64,000 bases of DNA. Source: Desulfobulbaceae bacterium UBA2273 (GTDB taxonomy: Bacteria > Desulfobacterota > Desulfobulbia > Desulfobulbales > Desulfurivibrionaceae). Of the stretch, positions 51,307 to 59,583 are shown piece by piece; positions within the stretch are counted from its first letter, which is position 1, and each line of letters opens with the position of its first letter. The position numbers were made by a program, and so were the translations under genes. Under the pieces are notes generated by a model. The model was not told where the DNA came from and ran no database searches. It saw nothing but the letters and a program-made list of their open reading frames with translations. The DNA lies in NCBI GenBank assembly GCA_002347095.1, contig DDWZ01000021.1:1-64000 (forward strand), read 5' to 3'.

Positions 51307-52577
51307 TGGCCGATCAAGCCACCACATCTGCCTGGAAAAAGAAGCTGCAGCGCGGCAGGTTCCGCGATGCGGAATTCTTTGCGGAGTCGTCCGACTGTGA
51401 GTTGGGCCGCCGCATCGCCATGCACGAATTCCCTCTGCGCGACAAGCCCTTTGCCGAGGACATGGGCCGCAAGGCCAGGCAATGGACCCTGGAGATATAC
51501 GTTATCGGGGCGGACTACATGGCCGCCCGCGACAAGATCATCACCGCCCTGGAGGAGCCCGGCAGCGGCACCCTGGTGCATCCGTACCTTGGCACCAAGC
51601 AGGTGGTGGTCAGCGGAGCCAGAGGGCCGAGCGAATCCACCAGCGACGGCGGCATGGCCCGTTTTTCCGTTACCTTTACCGAGGCCGGGGAAAACAACCA
51701 GCCAGCCACCTCCATCAACACCGCCGCCATTGTCGGCCAGCGCAGCGACCTGGCCATCACCGCCATTGAGACCGGGTTCGCCGACCGTTTCAACCTCTCC
51801 GGCGTGGCAGGGTTTGTCGGAACCGCCGCCGAGGGGGTTGCCGGTTCCGCCCTTGAGCTCATCGGCGACGCGGCGGACATGATGCCCACCGTGCCCACCG
51901 GGATCAGCTCCTTTGCCGGTACTCTGCTGCGCACCGGCTCATCGCTGGCCAGCCTCATCCGCACCCCTTCGCTGTTTGCCGGGCAGATCTCCGGGATGAT
52001 CTCCTCCCTGGCTGGCCTGCCGTTACGGCCCAAGGCGGCGCTGGATAGCTACAAGTCGTTGTGGGGTTTCGGTTCAAGTGCATCCGGCGGCACTACCTCC
52101 AGCTACTCCACCCCCCTGCCTGTTGTGCCACGCACCACGCCCAGCAGGATTATCCAGGCGGACAACCAGGCGGCCATCGTGGATCTGGTCCGCCAGACTG
52201 CGGTGGTTGAATCGGCCCGCACTGCCTCCGCCCTTACCTATGTCCAGGATGGCGATGTGGTCAGCTACCAGGAGGCCGTTGGCATAAGGGATAGCATCAT
52301 CGAGCAGATCGATGAGGAGCTTATCACCGCTGATGATCCCACCTATGTGGCCCTGACCGATCTGCGCGCCGCCGTGGTGCAGGACATCAACACCAGGGGC
52401 GCTGATCTGGCCCGGCTCAACTCCTACACCCCGGACGTCACCCTGCCCAGCGTGGTGCTTTCCCACCGCCTGTATGGGGATGCCACCCACGCCGAGGAGC
52501 TGGTGGGCCGCAACAATATCAGCCACCCCGGCTTTATCCCCGGCGGGCAGGCCATCGAGGTGGTGAGCTATGCCTGA
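51306..52577 (+). CDS. DNA-circularisation/baseplate protein (Mu gpN-like)
   Basis: 423 residues. The N-terminal domain (residues 5-95: WKKKLQRGRFRDAEFFAESS, FPLRDKPFAEDMGRKAR) is the DNA_circ_N domain of Mu gpN. The C-terminal part is helical. It joins tail tube and baseplate. ATG 51306 overlaps the previous stop. Confidence 0.9.
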   Translation: MADQATTSAWKKKLQRGRFRDAEFFAESSDCELGRRIAMHEFPLRDKPFAEDMGRKARQWTLEIYVIGADYMAARDKIITALEEPGSGTLVHPYLGTKQVVVSGARGPSESTSDGGMARFSVTFTEAGENNQPATSINTAAIVGQRSDLAITAIETGFADRFNLSGVAGFVGTAAEGVAGSALELIGDAADMMPTVPTGISSFAGTLLRTGSSLASLIRTPSLFAGQISGMISSLAGLPLRPKAALDSYKSLWGFGSSASGGTTSSYSTPLPVVPRTTPSRIIQADNQAAIVDLVRQTAVVESARTASALTYVQDGDVVSYQEAVGIRDSIIEQIDEELITADDPTYVALTDLRAAVVQDINTRGADLARLNSYTPDVTLPSVVLSHRLYGDATHAEELVGRNNISHPGFIPGGQAIEVVSYA

Positions 52578-53619
52578 TGTGATCCTCACCATCAACGGGG
52601 CAAACTACGGGGGCTGGGAGTCTGTCCAGGTTTCCCGTGGCATCGAGCAGATTGCCGGAACCTTTGAGCTGTCTGTGTCCGAACGCTGGCCGGAGCAGGC
52701 CACGCCCATGGTGATCCGCCCCGGCGATGCCTGCACGGTATCCATCGACTCCGAGGTGCTGATCACCGGCTATGTCGATGATGTCACTCCGGAATATGAC
52801 GACTCCAACCACACGGTTTCCGTTTCGGGCCGCGACAAGACCGGCGACCTGGTCGATTGCTCCGCCATCCACGCCTCCGGGCAGTGGTCCGGCAGGACGA
52901 TGCCCCAGATCGTGACCGACATCTGCGCGCCGTTCGGGGTTGCCGTAAAAGCGGAGACCGACACCGGAGCAGCCTTCCCCACCTTTGCCTTGCAGGAAGG
53001 CGAGGCCGCTTTCGAGGCAGTGGAGCGGCTGGCTAGGATGCGCGGAGTGCTGCTGGTATCCGATGGCAAAGGCGGGCTGGTGATCACCCGGGCCGGAGCG
53101 GAGAAGATCCCCACCTCGCTCATTGAGGGCGAAAACATCCTCACCGCCTCCGCTACCCTATCCTGGCGGGATCGCTACAGCAAATACATCCTCAAGTCGC
53201 AGGCGGCAGGGGGAGATTTTACCACCCCGGAAGAGCACTCCCAGGCAAAGGCCGTGGCCACCGACCCCAACATCACCCGCTATCGGCCCCTCATTATCAT
53301 GGCCGAGGACCAGGGAGGCAGCGGCTCCATCAAGGACAGGGCCACCTGGGAGGCCGCTGTCCGCCTCGGCAAGGGCTCCCGCGCCACCATTTCGGTGCAG
53401 GGTTGGCGTCATGGGGCGGGATTGTGGCAGCCCAACCGGCTGGTGCAGGTGGTGTCGCCCTGGCTGGGGTTGGACCGGGAAATGCTTATTGCCACCTGCG
53501 CCTTTGTGCTGGACGAATCCGGCACCCGCACCGAATTGGGGCTGGTTTTGCCCGAGGCTTACAGCCTGGTGCCGCTGCCGGAAAAGAAAAAGAAGAAGAA
53601 AGAGGACGACGCATGGTGA
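52570..53619 (+). CDS. Baseplate hub protein (Mu gpP/P2 gpD-like)
   Basis: 349 residues. VSRGIEQIAGTFELSVSERW, VSGRDKTGDLVDCSA and the WRDRYSKYILKSQAAG segment identify the hub family. It has a Lys-rich C-terminal tail (KKKKKK-like, Asp end). Overlaps both neighbours. Confidence 0.9.
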   Translation: MPDVILTINGANYGGWESVQVSRGIEQIAGTFELSVSERWPEQATPMVIRPGDACTVSIDSEVLITGYVDDVTPEYDDSNHTVSVSGRDKTGDLVDCSAIHASGQWSGRTMPQIVTDICAPFGVAVKAETDTGAAFPTFALQEGEAAFEAVERLARMRGVLLVSDGKGGLVITRAGAEKIPTSLIEGENILTASATLSWRDRYSKYILKSQAAGGDFTTPEEHSQAKAVATDPNITRYRPLIIMAEDQGGSGSIKDRATWEAAVRLGKGSRATISVQGWRHGAGLWQPNRLVQVVSPWLGLDREMLIATCAFVLDESGTRTELGLVLPEAYSLVPLPEKKKKKKEDDAW

Positions 53620-54221
53620 AGACGATCAACCACCTGATGGGGCCAATGGCTCGCCGGGTTCGGCTGATGGTGAGCCGTGGGGTGATTGCCGTGGTGAATG
53701 ACGCCCTCAAGGAGCAAGGGGTGCAGGTCTCGCTCCTGGCCGAGGAGGTGCGTGATTGCGAACGCTACCAGGAATACGGCTTCACCTCCGTGCCGCTGCC
53801 TGGGGCCGAGGCGATCACTGTATGTGTCGGGGGCAGCAGGGATCATGCGGTGGTTATAGCCACCGGAGACAGGCGTTACAGGCTCAAGGGCTTGCAGGGC
53901 GGTGAGGTGGCGCTCTACGACGACCAAGGCCAGGCGATAAGGCTGGGCCGGGATAAAGAGATCACGGTTACAGGCTGCGACAAACTGACCGCCGTGGTGG
54001 CGGTGGAGACCAAGATCACCTGCCCGACTGTAATTGCGGTGGCCTCCGCCAAGGTGCGACTGGAAACCCCGCTGCTGGAAGTAACCGGCGAGATCAAGGA
54101 CCGCTGCGACAGCGACGGCAAGAGCATGGAATCCATGCGCACCACCTACGACAGCCACACCCATCCGGAAAACAATGTAAACGGCGGCTCCACCAACGCG
54201 CCGAATCAAACCATGGGCTAA
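53613..54221 (+). CDS. Baseplate spike protein (Mu gp45-like)
   Basis: 202 residues from ATG 53613. The N-terminal OB-like domain contains VSRGVIAVVNDALKEQGVQV, and a repeat-rich beta helix (residues 110-165) ends with the H-x-H-P metal-site region (DSHTHPENN). This is the membrane-piercing spike of Mu-like tails. Confidence 0.9.
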   Translation: MVKTINHLMGPMARRVRLMVSRGVIAVVNDALKEQGVQVSLLAEEVRDCERYQEYGFTSVPLPGAEAITVCVGGSRDHAVVIATGDRRYRLKGLQGGEVALYDDQGQAIRLGRDKEITVTGCDKLTAVVAVETKITCPTVIAVASAKVRLETPLLEVTGEIKDRCDSDGKSMESMRTTYDSHTHPENNVNGGSTNAPNQTMG

Positions 54222-54222
54222 T

Positions 54223-54702
54223 ATGAGCGATATCCGGCTGGCATATAAAGAGATTTCCGGCGCCATCGGGGTGCATCGGTTCGATGTCGGCCTGACCGGG
54301 CCTGATCTGGCCACGGATGACGGCCTGGAGACCGCGGTGCTGGTCTCTTTGTTCACCGACCGGAGAGCCGAGCCGGACGACCGGTTGCCCGATGGCTCCG
54401 ATGATCGGCGCGGCTGGTGGGGCGACAGTTTTGCCGACCAGCCCAATGACCTTATCGGCTCCCGCCTCTGGCTGCTGTGCCGGGAAAAGCAGACCACCGC
54501 CGTGGTTGAGCGGGCGCGGGAGTATGCCAAGGAGGCCCTTGCCTGGCTAACCGCCGATGGCGCGGCCAAGTCCGTGACCGTGGAGGCGGAGATTGCCACC
54601 ACCGGGGTGCTGGCCTTGGCCATAGAAATAGAACGCCCTGACACCTCTCGGGTCAGTTACCGATACAGCTACGCATGGGAGGCGCTTGCCAATGCCGTTT
54701 AA
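54223..54702 (+). CDS. Baseplate protein gp46-like
   Basis: 159 residues. DGLETAVLVSLFTDRRAEPD and GWWGDSF are hallmarks of the GP46 family (P2 gpW/Mu gp46), which joins the wedge of the baseplate. Starts one base after the spike stop. Confidence 0.92.
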   Translation: MSDIRLAYKEISGAIGVHRFDVGLTGPDLATDDGLETAVLVSLFTDRRAEPDDRLPDGSDDRRGWWGDSFADQPNDLIGSRLWLLCREKQTTAVVERAREYAKEALAWLTADGAAKSVTVEAEIATTGVLALAIEIERPDTSRVSYRYSYAWEALANAV

Positions 54703-55747
54703 CCGCCCGAACCTTTCCGACCTTATTTCCCGCGCTGCTGCCGATCTGGAATCTCGGCTGCCTGGGGTTGCCGCCTCGCTGCGCAGATCCGTGTCCGCCA
54801 CCCTTGCCCGGGTCCATGCCGGGGTCACCCATGGCCTCTATGGCTACCTCGACTGGCTGGCCAAGCAGATCATGCCGGACACCGCCGAGGCCGAGCACCT
54901 TGGCCGCTGGGCCTCGGTGTGGGGAATCAGCCGCAAGGTGGCCGTAGCCGCCACCGGCTCCATCACCGTCACCGGAACCGCCGGGGCTGTGGTCCCGGCC
55001 GGCACGCTGCTGCAACGGGCCGACGCCGCCGAATACACCACCGATGCCGAGGCCACCTTCGCCACGACCACGGCGACCATCGCGGTCACCGCCTCCCTGG
55101 CTGGGGCGGATGGCAACGCAGTTACAGGGGTTTCCCTCTCCCTGGTCTCGCCCATTTCCGGGGTGCAAAGCCAGGCCACCATCGACTCCCCAGGCATCAC
55201 CGGCGGCACCGACACCGAGGATGACGACTCGCTGCGCTCCCGGCTGGTGGCCAGGATTCGCACCCCGCCCCACGGGGGCAGCGATCTGGATTATCATGCC
55301 TGGGCGTTGGAAGTGGCCGGGGTCACCAGGTCATGGGTCTATCCGCAGCACCTTGGCCTCGGCACCGTGGGCATCACCTTTGTCTGCGACGATCTCGATC
55401 CGGTCATCCCGGATGCGGCCACGGTGCTGGCGGTGCAGGCGCACATCGATGAGGTGCGTCCGGTCACCGCCCAGGTCACGGTCTTTGCCCCGGTGGCAGC
55501 TCCGCTTGATCTCACCATCCGCCTCACCCCGAACACCACCACGGTGCAGGCAGCAGTGGAGGCCGAGCTGGCCGACCTGCTCTCCCGCGAGGCGGAACCG
55601 GCAGGCACCATCCTGGTCAGCCACCTGCGCGAGGCGATCAGCCTGGCTGCCGGAGAAACCGACCACGCCCTGATCTCCCCCGTGGCTGACGTTACCCACA
55701 CCACCGGCCAGATCGCCACCCTGGGGACCATCACATGGCAGGCGTAA
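54692..55747 (+). CDS. Baseplate J-like protein (Mu gp47)
   Basis: 351 residues from ATG 54692 with GGGAGG eight bases upstream. RHAWAVAGV-like YHAWALEVAGVTRSWVYP and DDDSLRSRLVARI are typical of gpJ/gp47. A wedge protein that links to the fibres. Overlaps both neighbours. Confidence 0.92.
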   Translation: MPFNRPNLSDLISRAAADLESRLPGVAASLRRSVSATLARVHAGVTHGLYGYLDWLAKQIMPDTAEAEHLGRWASVWGISRKVAVAATGSITVTGTAGAVVPAGTLLQRADAAEYTTDAEATFATTTATIAVTASLAGADGNAVTGVSLSLVSPISGVQSQATIDSPGITGGTDTEDDDSLRSRLVARIRTPPHGGSDLDYHAWALEVAGVTRSWVYPQHLGLGTVGITFVCDDLDPVIPDAATVLAVQAHIDEVRPVTAQVTVFAPVAAPLDLTIRLTPNTTTVQAAVEAELADLLSREAEPAGTILVSHLREAISLAAGETDHALISPVADVTHTTGQIATLGTITWQA

Positions 55748-56319
55748 CCGATTATACGAGCCAACTCCAGGCCCTGCTGCCCCCCGGCGCTGCCTGGAGC
55801 CGGGAGCCGGATGCGGCCCTCACCAAACTGCTCACCGCCCTGGCCGATGAATTTGCACGGGCGGACCAGCGGGCCACGGATCTGCGCGATGAGGCGGACC
55901 CGTACAACACGGTGGAGATGCTCCCAGACTGGGAACGGGTTGCAGGGTTGCCGGATTCCTGTGTCGGAGCCATGGACACCATCTACGCCAGGCAGTTGGC
56001 CCTGGCCGGAAAGCTGGCCGCAGTGGGCGGGCAATCGCGGGCCTATTTCGTAGGCCTGGCCGCGGCCCTCGGCTACGAGATCACCATCACCGAATTTTCC
56101 GCCCGCCGCCATGGCGACCTGTATGGCGACCTGTACGGCGGCACCGATTGGAACTTTGTCTGGCAGGTAAACGCGCCGGCCACCACAATCATCAACCGCC
56201 TCTATGGCCGGAGCTACATGGGAGAGCCCTACCGGACCTGGGGATATGAACAACTGGAATGCGCCATCGAGGCGCTGAAACCGGCCCACACTCAAGTGAA
56301 TTTCAGCTACGGAGGATAA
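55735..56319 (+). CDS. DUF2313 baseplate protein (Mu gp48-like)
   Basis: 194 residues: LLPPGAAWSREPDAALTKLL at the start and the PLY...LYGRSYMGEPYRTWG-type segment near the end define the DUF2313/YmfQ family. It connects the baseplate to the fibre. Confidence 0.9.
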   Translation: MAGVTDYTSQLQALLPPGAAWSREPDAALTKLLTALADEFARADQRATDLRDEADPYNTVEMLPDWERVAGLPDSCVGAMDTIYARQLALAGKLAAVGGQSRAYFVGLAAALGYEITITEFSARRHGDLYGDLYGGTDWNFVWQVNAPATTIINRLYGRSYMGEPYRTWGYEQLECAIEALKPAHTQVNFSYGG

Positions 56320-56325
56320 CACACC

Positions 56326-56946
56326 ATGGACTATCCAGTAAGCGACCCAACCGTCGGGTTGGTTGGCGGTAAATTTAGCGATGGAGATCCGGTTGGGGGG
56401 GTGGCGGCCTCCCGCGATCCTGCTGCCTGGGCCAATGCGGTGACGGATGAACTGCGGGCCATTATTGCTGCCGCAGGACTGACGCCTAGCGAAGCGGATC
56501 TCAACCAGGTGCTGGATGCTCTTGTTTTATTGGGTCTCCGCGCCGCCTCCTCCACCCTACCTGGTGTTGTCGAGTTGGCCACTGATGCTGAGGTGCAGGC
56601 CGGGACAGACACAGCGCGAGTAGTGACCCCGGCGGGGCTTGCCAGTTTTGCACAAAGTTTGGCTGCGTTCGGCTATAAAAAATTACCTGGAGGGTTGATC
56701 CTACAATGGGGAAATCTGTTAAATATAGCTTTTAACCAGGCACCAGGGGCAACATTTAGTTTTCCTATAGTGTTTCCAAATGCTGTTTTATCATTTGTTT
56801 CTACGAGTTATTTCACTTCTTCGGGGACAACTACAGTCGCCAACATCAACCCAAGTTCTGTAAGTGCTTCCGGCGTTGTATATCAGGCCTCTGCAACTAT
56901 TCCATCCGGCACATTCAGCAGCCGTTGGATATCCATAGGTAATTAA
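56326..56946 (+). CDS. Tail fibre protein
   Basis: 206 residues. A repeat-like stem TLPGVVELATDAEVQAGTDT and a C-terminal head (YKKLPGGLILQWG) of the gp53-like fibre family. The head portion (after about 56690) is much more AT-rich than the rest, which points to exchange of the receptor-binding part. It is short for a fibre. Confidence 0.85.
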   Translation: MDYPVSDPTVGLVGGKFSDGDPVGGVAASRDPAAWANAVTDELRAIIAAAGLTPSEADLNQVLDALVLLGLRAASSTLPGVVELATDAEVQAGTDTARVVTPAGLASFAQSLAAFGYKKLPGGLILQWGNLLNIAFNQAPGATFSFPIVFPNAVLSFVSTSYFTSSGTTTVANINPSSVSASGVVYQASATIPSGTFSSRWISIGN

Positions 56947-56956
56947 GGAGATAATA

Positions 56957-57598
56957 ATGCACTATTCAGCAACCACCAAAGGGTTTTATGTCACATCAAT
57001 TCATGGTGCCAGGCAGATGGAAATACTTGACCCAACATGGGTGCGCCCCACGATAACTGTTATCCTTCAGCCTGGAGAGTCTTACCCTGTTGGAGAACAG
57101 GTAATAAAAAATACCAGCGATATCCCAACGACACTGGTTGATGTCTTGGACGTATACGCTGTACATCCGACCATAACGGTGGACAATCCTGATTGCAAAA
57201 TCCCGGCTGATGCCGTGGAAATCTCTGACGAACAGCATGCTGCTCTCATGCAGGGGCAAAGCGAGGGCAAGGTTATCGGGGCCGATGAAGGCGGCTTCCC
57301 GTTATTGCTTGTCCCTCCTGTCCTCCCACCGTCTGAAAATGATTTCAAGGTTGCGGTGCAAGGAATTCTTGATGCAAAGGCCCAGGAGCTGAACTATGAC
57401 GGCATTCTGTCGCTCTGCTCCTATGCCTCCAGCACTAATCCTGTCTTTGCCGCAGAGGCTGCAGCCGGAGCAACATGGCGTGATGCTGCCTGGGCACACT
57501 GTTACCAGGCGCTGGATGATGTGCAAAATAACCTCCGGCAACCCCCCACCGTGGCTGAACTGGTAGCAGAACTGCCCGCCATGAACTGGCCGGTATAA
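56957..57598 (+). CDS. Tail fibre assembly protein-like
   Basis: 213 residues. AVEISDEQHAALMQGQSEGK is the typical mid-segment of fibre assembly chaperones, and PPSENDFKVAVQ and TWRDAAWAHCYQ follow. It probably folds the fibre encoded just upstream. Lower GC than the baseplate genes, like the fibre head. Confidence 0.75.
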   Translation: MHYSATTKGFYVTSIHGARQMEILDPTWVRPTITVILQPGESYPVGEQVIKNTSDIPTTLVDVLDVYAVHPTITVDNPDCKIPADAVEISDEQHAALMQGQSEGKVIGADEGGFPLLLVPPVLPPSENDFKVAVQGILDAKAQELNYDGILSLCSYASSTNPVFAAEAAAGATWRDAAWAHCYQALDDVQNNLRQPPTVAELVAELPAMNWPV

Positions 57599-57603
57599 TC
57601 ACG

Positions 57604-57864
57604 ATGGGTGCCAGATTGCTCCAGGTAGCCATTGCTTTTGATCAGTTTGCGAACTGCCTGATCAGCCTGGCGATAGGCGGAGGGTGGGCCGACGAAACCA
57701 TCTCCGCCCGCCTGTGGCGGAATAGAGCCTTGCCGGGGTGGCGCGAATCACGCTGGCTGGTGGATAAGCTCTTTTTTCGACAGCCGAACCATTGCTACCA
57801 GTCGTTTGTGTCGGAGTTGCAACGGAAGCAATTGCCGGAGGATTATCAAGAGGAGGCATTATGA
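57604..57864 (+). CDS. Small conserved phage protein before the lysis genes
   Basis: 86 residues. The pattern DQFANCLI...GGGWADETISARLWRNR and NHCYQSF is common in phages at this position, but its function is not established to my knowledge. Overlaps the endolysin start. Confidence 0.7.
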   Translation: MGARLLQVAIAFDQFANCLISLAIGGGWADETISARLWRNRALPGWRESRWLVDKLFFRQPNHCYQSFVSELQRKQLPEDYQEEAL

Positions 57865-58262
57865 TCTCACCAACAGGAAAAACAACAGTGCGCAGCGACT
57901 CCAAGGGCGATGGCCACTACGGCGCCTCGCGGGGCGGCAGGATGCACGACGGCACCGACTATCCTTGCACCCCTGGGCAACAGGTGGTAGCGCCCATAGA
58001 CGGCACCGTGTTGCGCGAGGCCGTGCCCTATGCCGACGACAGTAAATATCGAGGCGTGGTTATCCAGGGCACTCACGCCCGGGTCAAGATGTTCTACCTA
58101 CTCCCGGACAAGACCCTCATCGGCAAGCGGGTAACGCAGGGTCAACCCATCGGCACGGCCCAGGACATTTCGGCCAAGTACGGTGCCGCCATGACCCCGC
58201 ACATCCATCTGCAGGTCGAGAGTTACGATCCGGAGATCCTGATCGAGGAGGGCGCAGCATGA
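57861..58262 (+). CDS. M23-type endopeptidase (endolysin)
   Basis: 133 residues from ATG 57861. MHDGTDYPC (metal ligands His and Asp) and the HIHLQVE box carry the LytM/M23 zinc site, and GTPVVAP-like GQQVVAPIDGTV is present. It would cut peptide bridges in peptidoglycan at lysis. No signal peptide, so it needs the holin that overlaps it. Confidence 0.85.
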   Translation: MISPTGKTTVRSDSKGDGHYGASRGGRMHDGTDYPCTPGQQVVAPIDGTVLREAVPYADDSKYRGVVIQGTHARVKMFYLLPDKTLIGKRVTQGQPIGTAQDISAKYGAAMTPHIHLQVESYDPEILIEEGAA

Positions 58263-58831
58263 ATATCGGCGAGGTCTTGAAAAAAGCAGGTGCGGCAGTG
58301 CTCAAGGAAGTGGTGCCGGGCGGCGGTCTGATCCTGGAACTGATCAACCAGTTTCTCCCGGAAGAAAAAAAGCTGCCTGCCACGGCCACCGGGACCGAGG
58401 CACAGGCCGCAATCCAGGCCCTGCCCCCCGAGCAGCAGACACAGATCCTCATGAAGGAGATGGACGTGGCCATGGCGGAGATCAATACCTGGCCCCAGGT
58501 GGTTGCCTCCCTGGCCTCGGCTGATGCCTCTGGGGCAAGCACACGGCCCTTTATCGCCCTACTGATGGCCTGGGCCGTATCCGGCACGGTGGCGGTGTTC
58601 GTGATCGCCTGGGCCGCCGCTATCGCCACCGACCAAACCGCCACCCTGAAAGCCCTGGCCGAATCCTGGCCCATGATGCTTGCCGTGCTGGGCACACCCA
58701 CAGCCCTACTCCGCGCCTACTTCGGTCTGCGGAGCGAGGAGAAAAAGGCGCGCTACAGCACCGCCACCGGTGGCCAAGTCCTCCAAGGGGGGCCGGTGCT
58801 GAACCTGATTAAAACGCTGACTGGCAGGTAA
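58259..58831 (+). CDS. Holin-like membrane protein
   Basis: 190 residues. Two or three membrane segments (about 100-122, 128-150) follow a helical soluble N-terminus; this resembles the 3TM-type phage holin family. Overlaps endolysin (ATGA). Confidence 0.72.
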   Translation: MNIGEVLKKAGAAVLKEVVPGGGLILELINQFLPEEKKLPATATGTEAQAAIQALPPEQQTQILMKEMDVAMAEINTWPQVVASLASADASGASTRPFIALLMAWAVSGTVAVFVIAWAAAIATDQTATLKALAESWPMMLAVLGTPTALLRAYFGLRSEEKKARYSTATGGQVLQGGPVLNLIKTLTGR

Positions 58832-59040
58832 TGATAAAAATCAGCGACCACGACCATCTGCGCGACGCCGCCCTGCATGCCCACGCTGATATGCGGGTGG
58901 CCATCAAGCTGCTGCGCAGGCTGCGCTGGATCAAGGCCTGGCGCAAGATGCACCAAGGGTATGATCGGCTGGGCAAGGCGCTGGAATCACCAAGGAGGCA
59001 ACATGAAGAACAACCCATGGGGTCCGCCCTGCGGCGATGA
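58831..59040 (+). CDS. Small basic lysis-module protein
   Basis: 69 residues starting at the last base of the holin stop. Highly basic and helical. Could be a regulator; no recognised family. Confidence 0.5.
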   Translation: MIKISDHDHLRDAALHAHADMRVAIKLLRRLRWIKAWRKMHQGYDRLGKALESPRRQHEEQPMGSALRR

Positions 59041-59062
59041 GGAAGGCACCGACGATGAGTGA
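59003..59062 (+). CDS. 19-residue ORF with strong ribosome binding site
   Basis: AAGGAGG stands six bases before the ATG. The peptide MKNNPWGPPCGDEEGTDDE is acidic and its stop overlaps the following start region. It may be a leader that couples translation. Confidence 0.4.
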   Translation: MKNNPWGPPCGDEEGTDDE

Positions 59063-59282
59063 CGACGCAGATATATCTGAGCCTAATCAGCGGCTACTGG
59101 AGGCAGCGACAATAGGTAGAGTCTCCGCTGCCGAGCAGGCCAAGCGGCTCCGACCATCACTCACCCATTGCCTGGAGTGCGGGGAGAAGATCCCCGACAA
59201 ACGAAGAGAGGCAGAGCCAGGATGCGAGCTGTGCGTGCAGTGTAAATCCTGGCAGGAAAAAGGCGGGAGTTTCTGGCCGTAG
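59055..59282 (+). CDS. DksA/TraR-type zinc-finger protein
   Basis: 75 residues from ATG 59055. CLECGEKIPDKRR...CVQC is the C4 zinc finger of DksA/TraR proteins, of the short phage type. These bind RNA polymerase in the secondary channel. It is the last prophage gene. Confidence 0.85.
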   Translation: MSDDADISEPNQRLLEAATIGRVSAAEQAKRLRPSLTHCLECGEKIPDKRREAEPGCELCVQCKSWQEKGGSFWP

Positions 59283-59325
59283 TCCACGCCCCAAGCGTGT
59301 GGACCCTGCGTGGACACTTTGCACT

Positions 59326-59359
59326 AAAAAAGGGCTTCCAGAAAAACCCGGAAACCCTT
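59326..59359 (-). terminator. Terminator of tRNA-Thr, phage-supplied
   Basis: AAGGG-c-TTCC (59330-59339) pairs with GGAA-a-CCCTT (59350-59359), with a T run on the minus strand. It replaces the displaced terminator at 24776. Confidence 0.65.
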
Positions 59360-59366
59360 GCTACAC

Positions 59367-59442
<76 letters not shown>

Positions 59443-59474
59443 GTTATACCTTGCAGGATAACGATATTTTGCGT

Positions 59475-59502
59475 ATTTTAAACAATGCTCTGCATCTATC
59501 AA
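59475..59502 (-). promoter_or_regulatory. Candidate promoter of tRNA-Thr
   Basis: On the minus strand TTGATA (59502-59497), 16 bases, TAAAAT (59480-59475), about 33 bases before the tRNA. Confidence 0.45.
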
Positions 59503-59583
59503 CTTTACCCAAAAGTGTCAAGCCCTTCCCGTCTCCCCCTCGGCTAAAAACCTAAAAATTATCCCTCAGGCCTGCCGGCAGCA

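Noticed and set aside
56326..57598. Diversity-generating retroelement acting on the fibre
   Set aside because: No reverse transcriptase gene and no template/variable repeat pair were seen.
59282..59317. Terminator of the prophage lysis operon
   Set aside because: The inverted repeats TCCACG/CGTGTGGA are imperfect and no T run follows on the plus strand.
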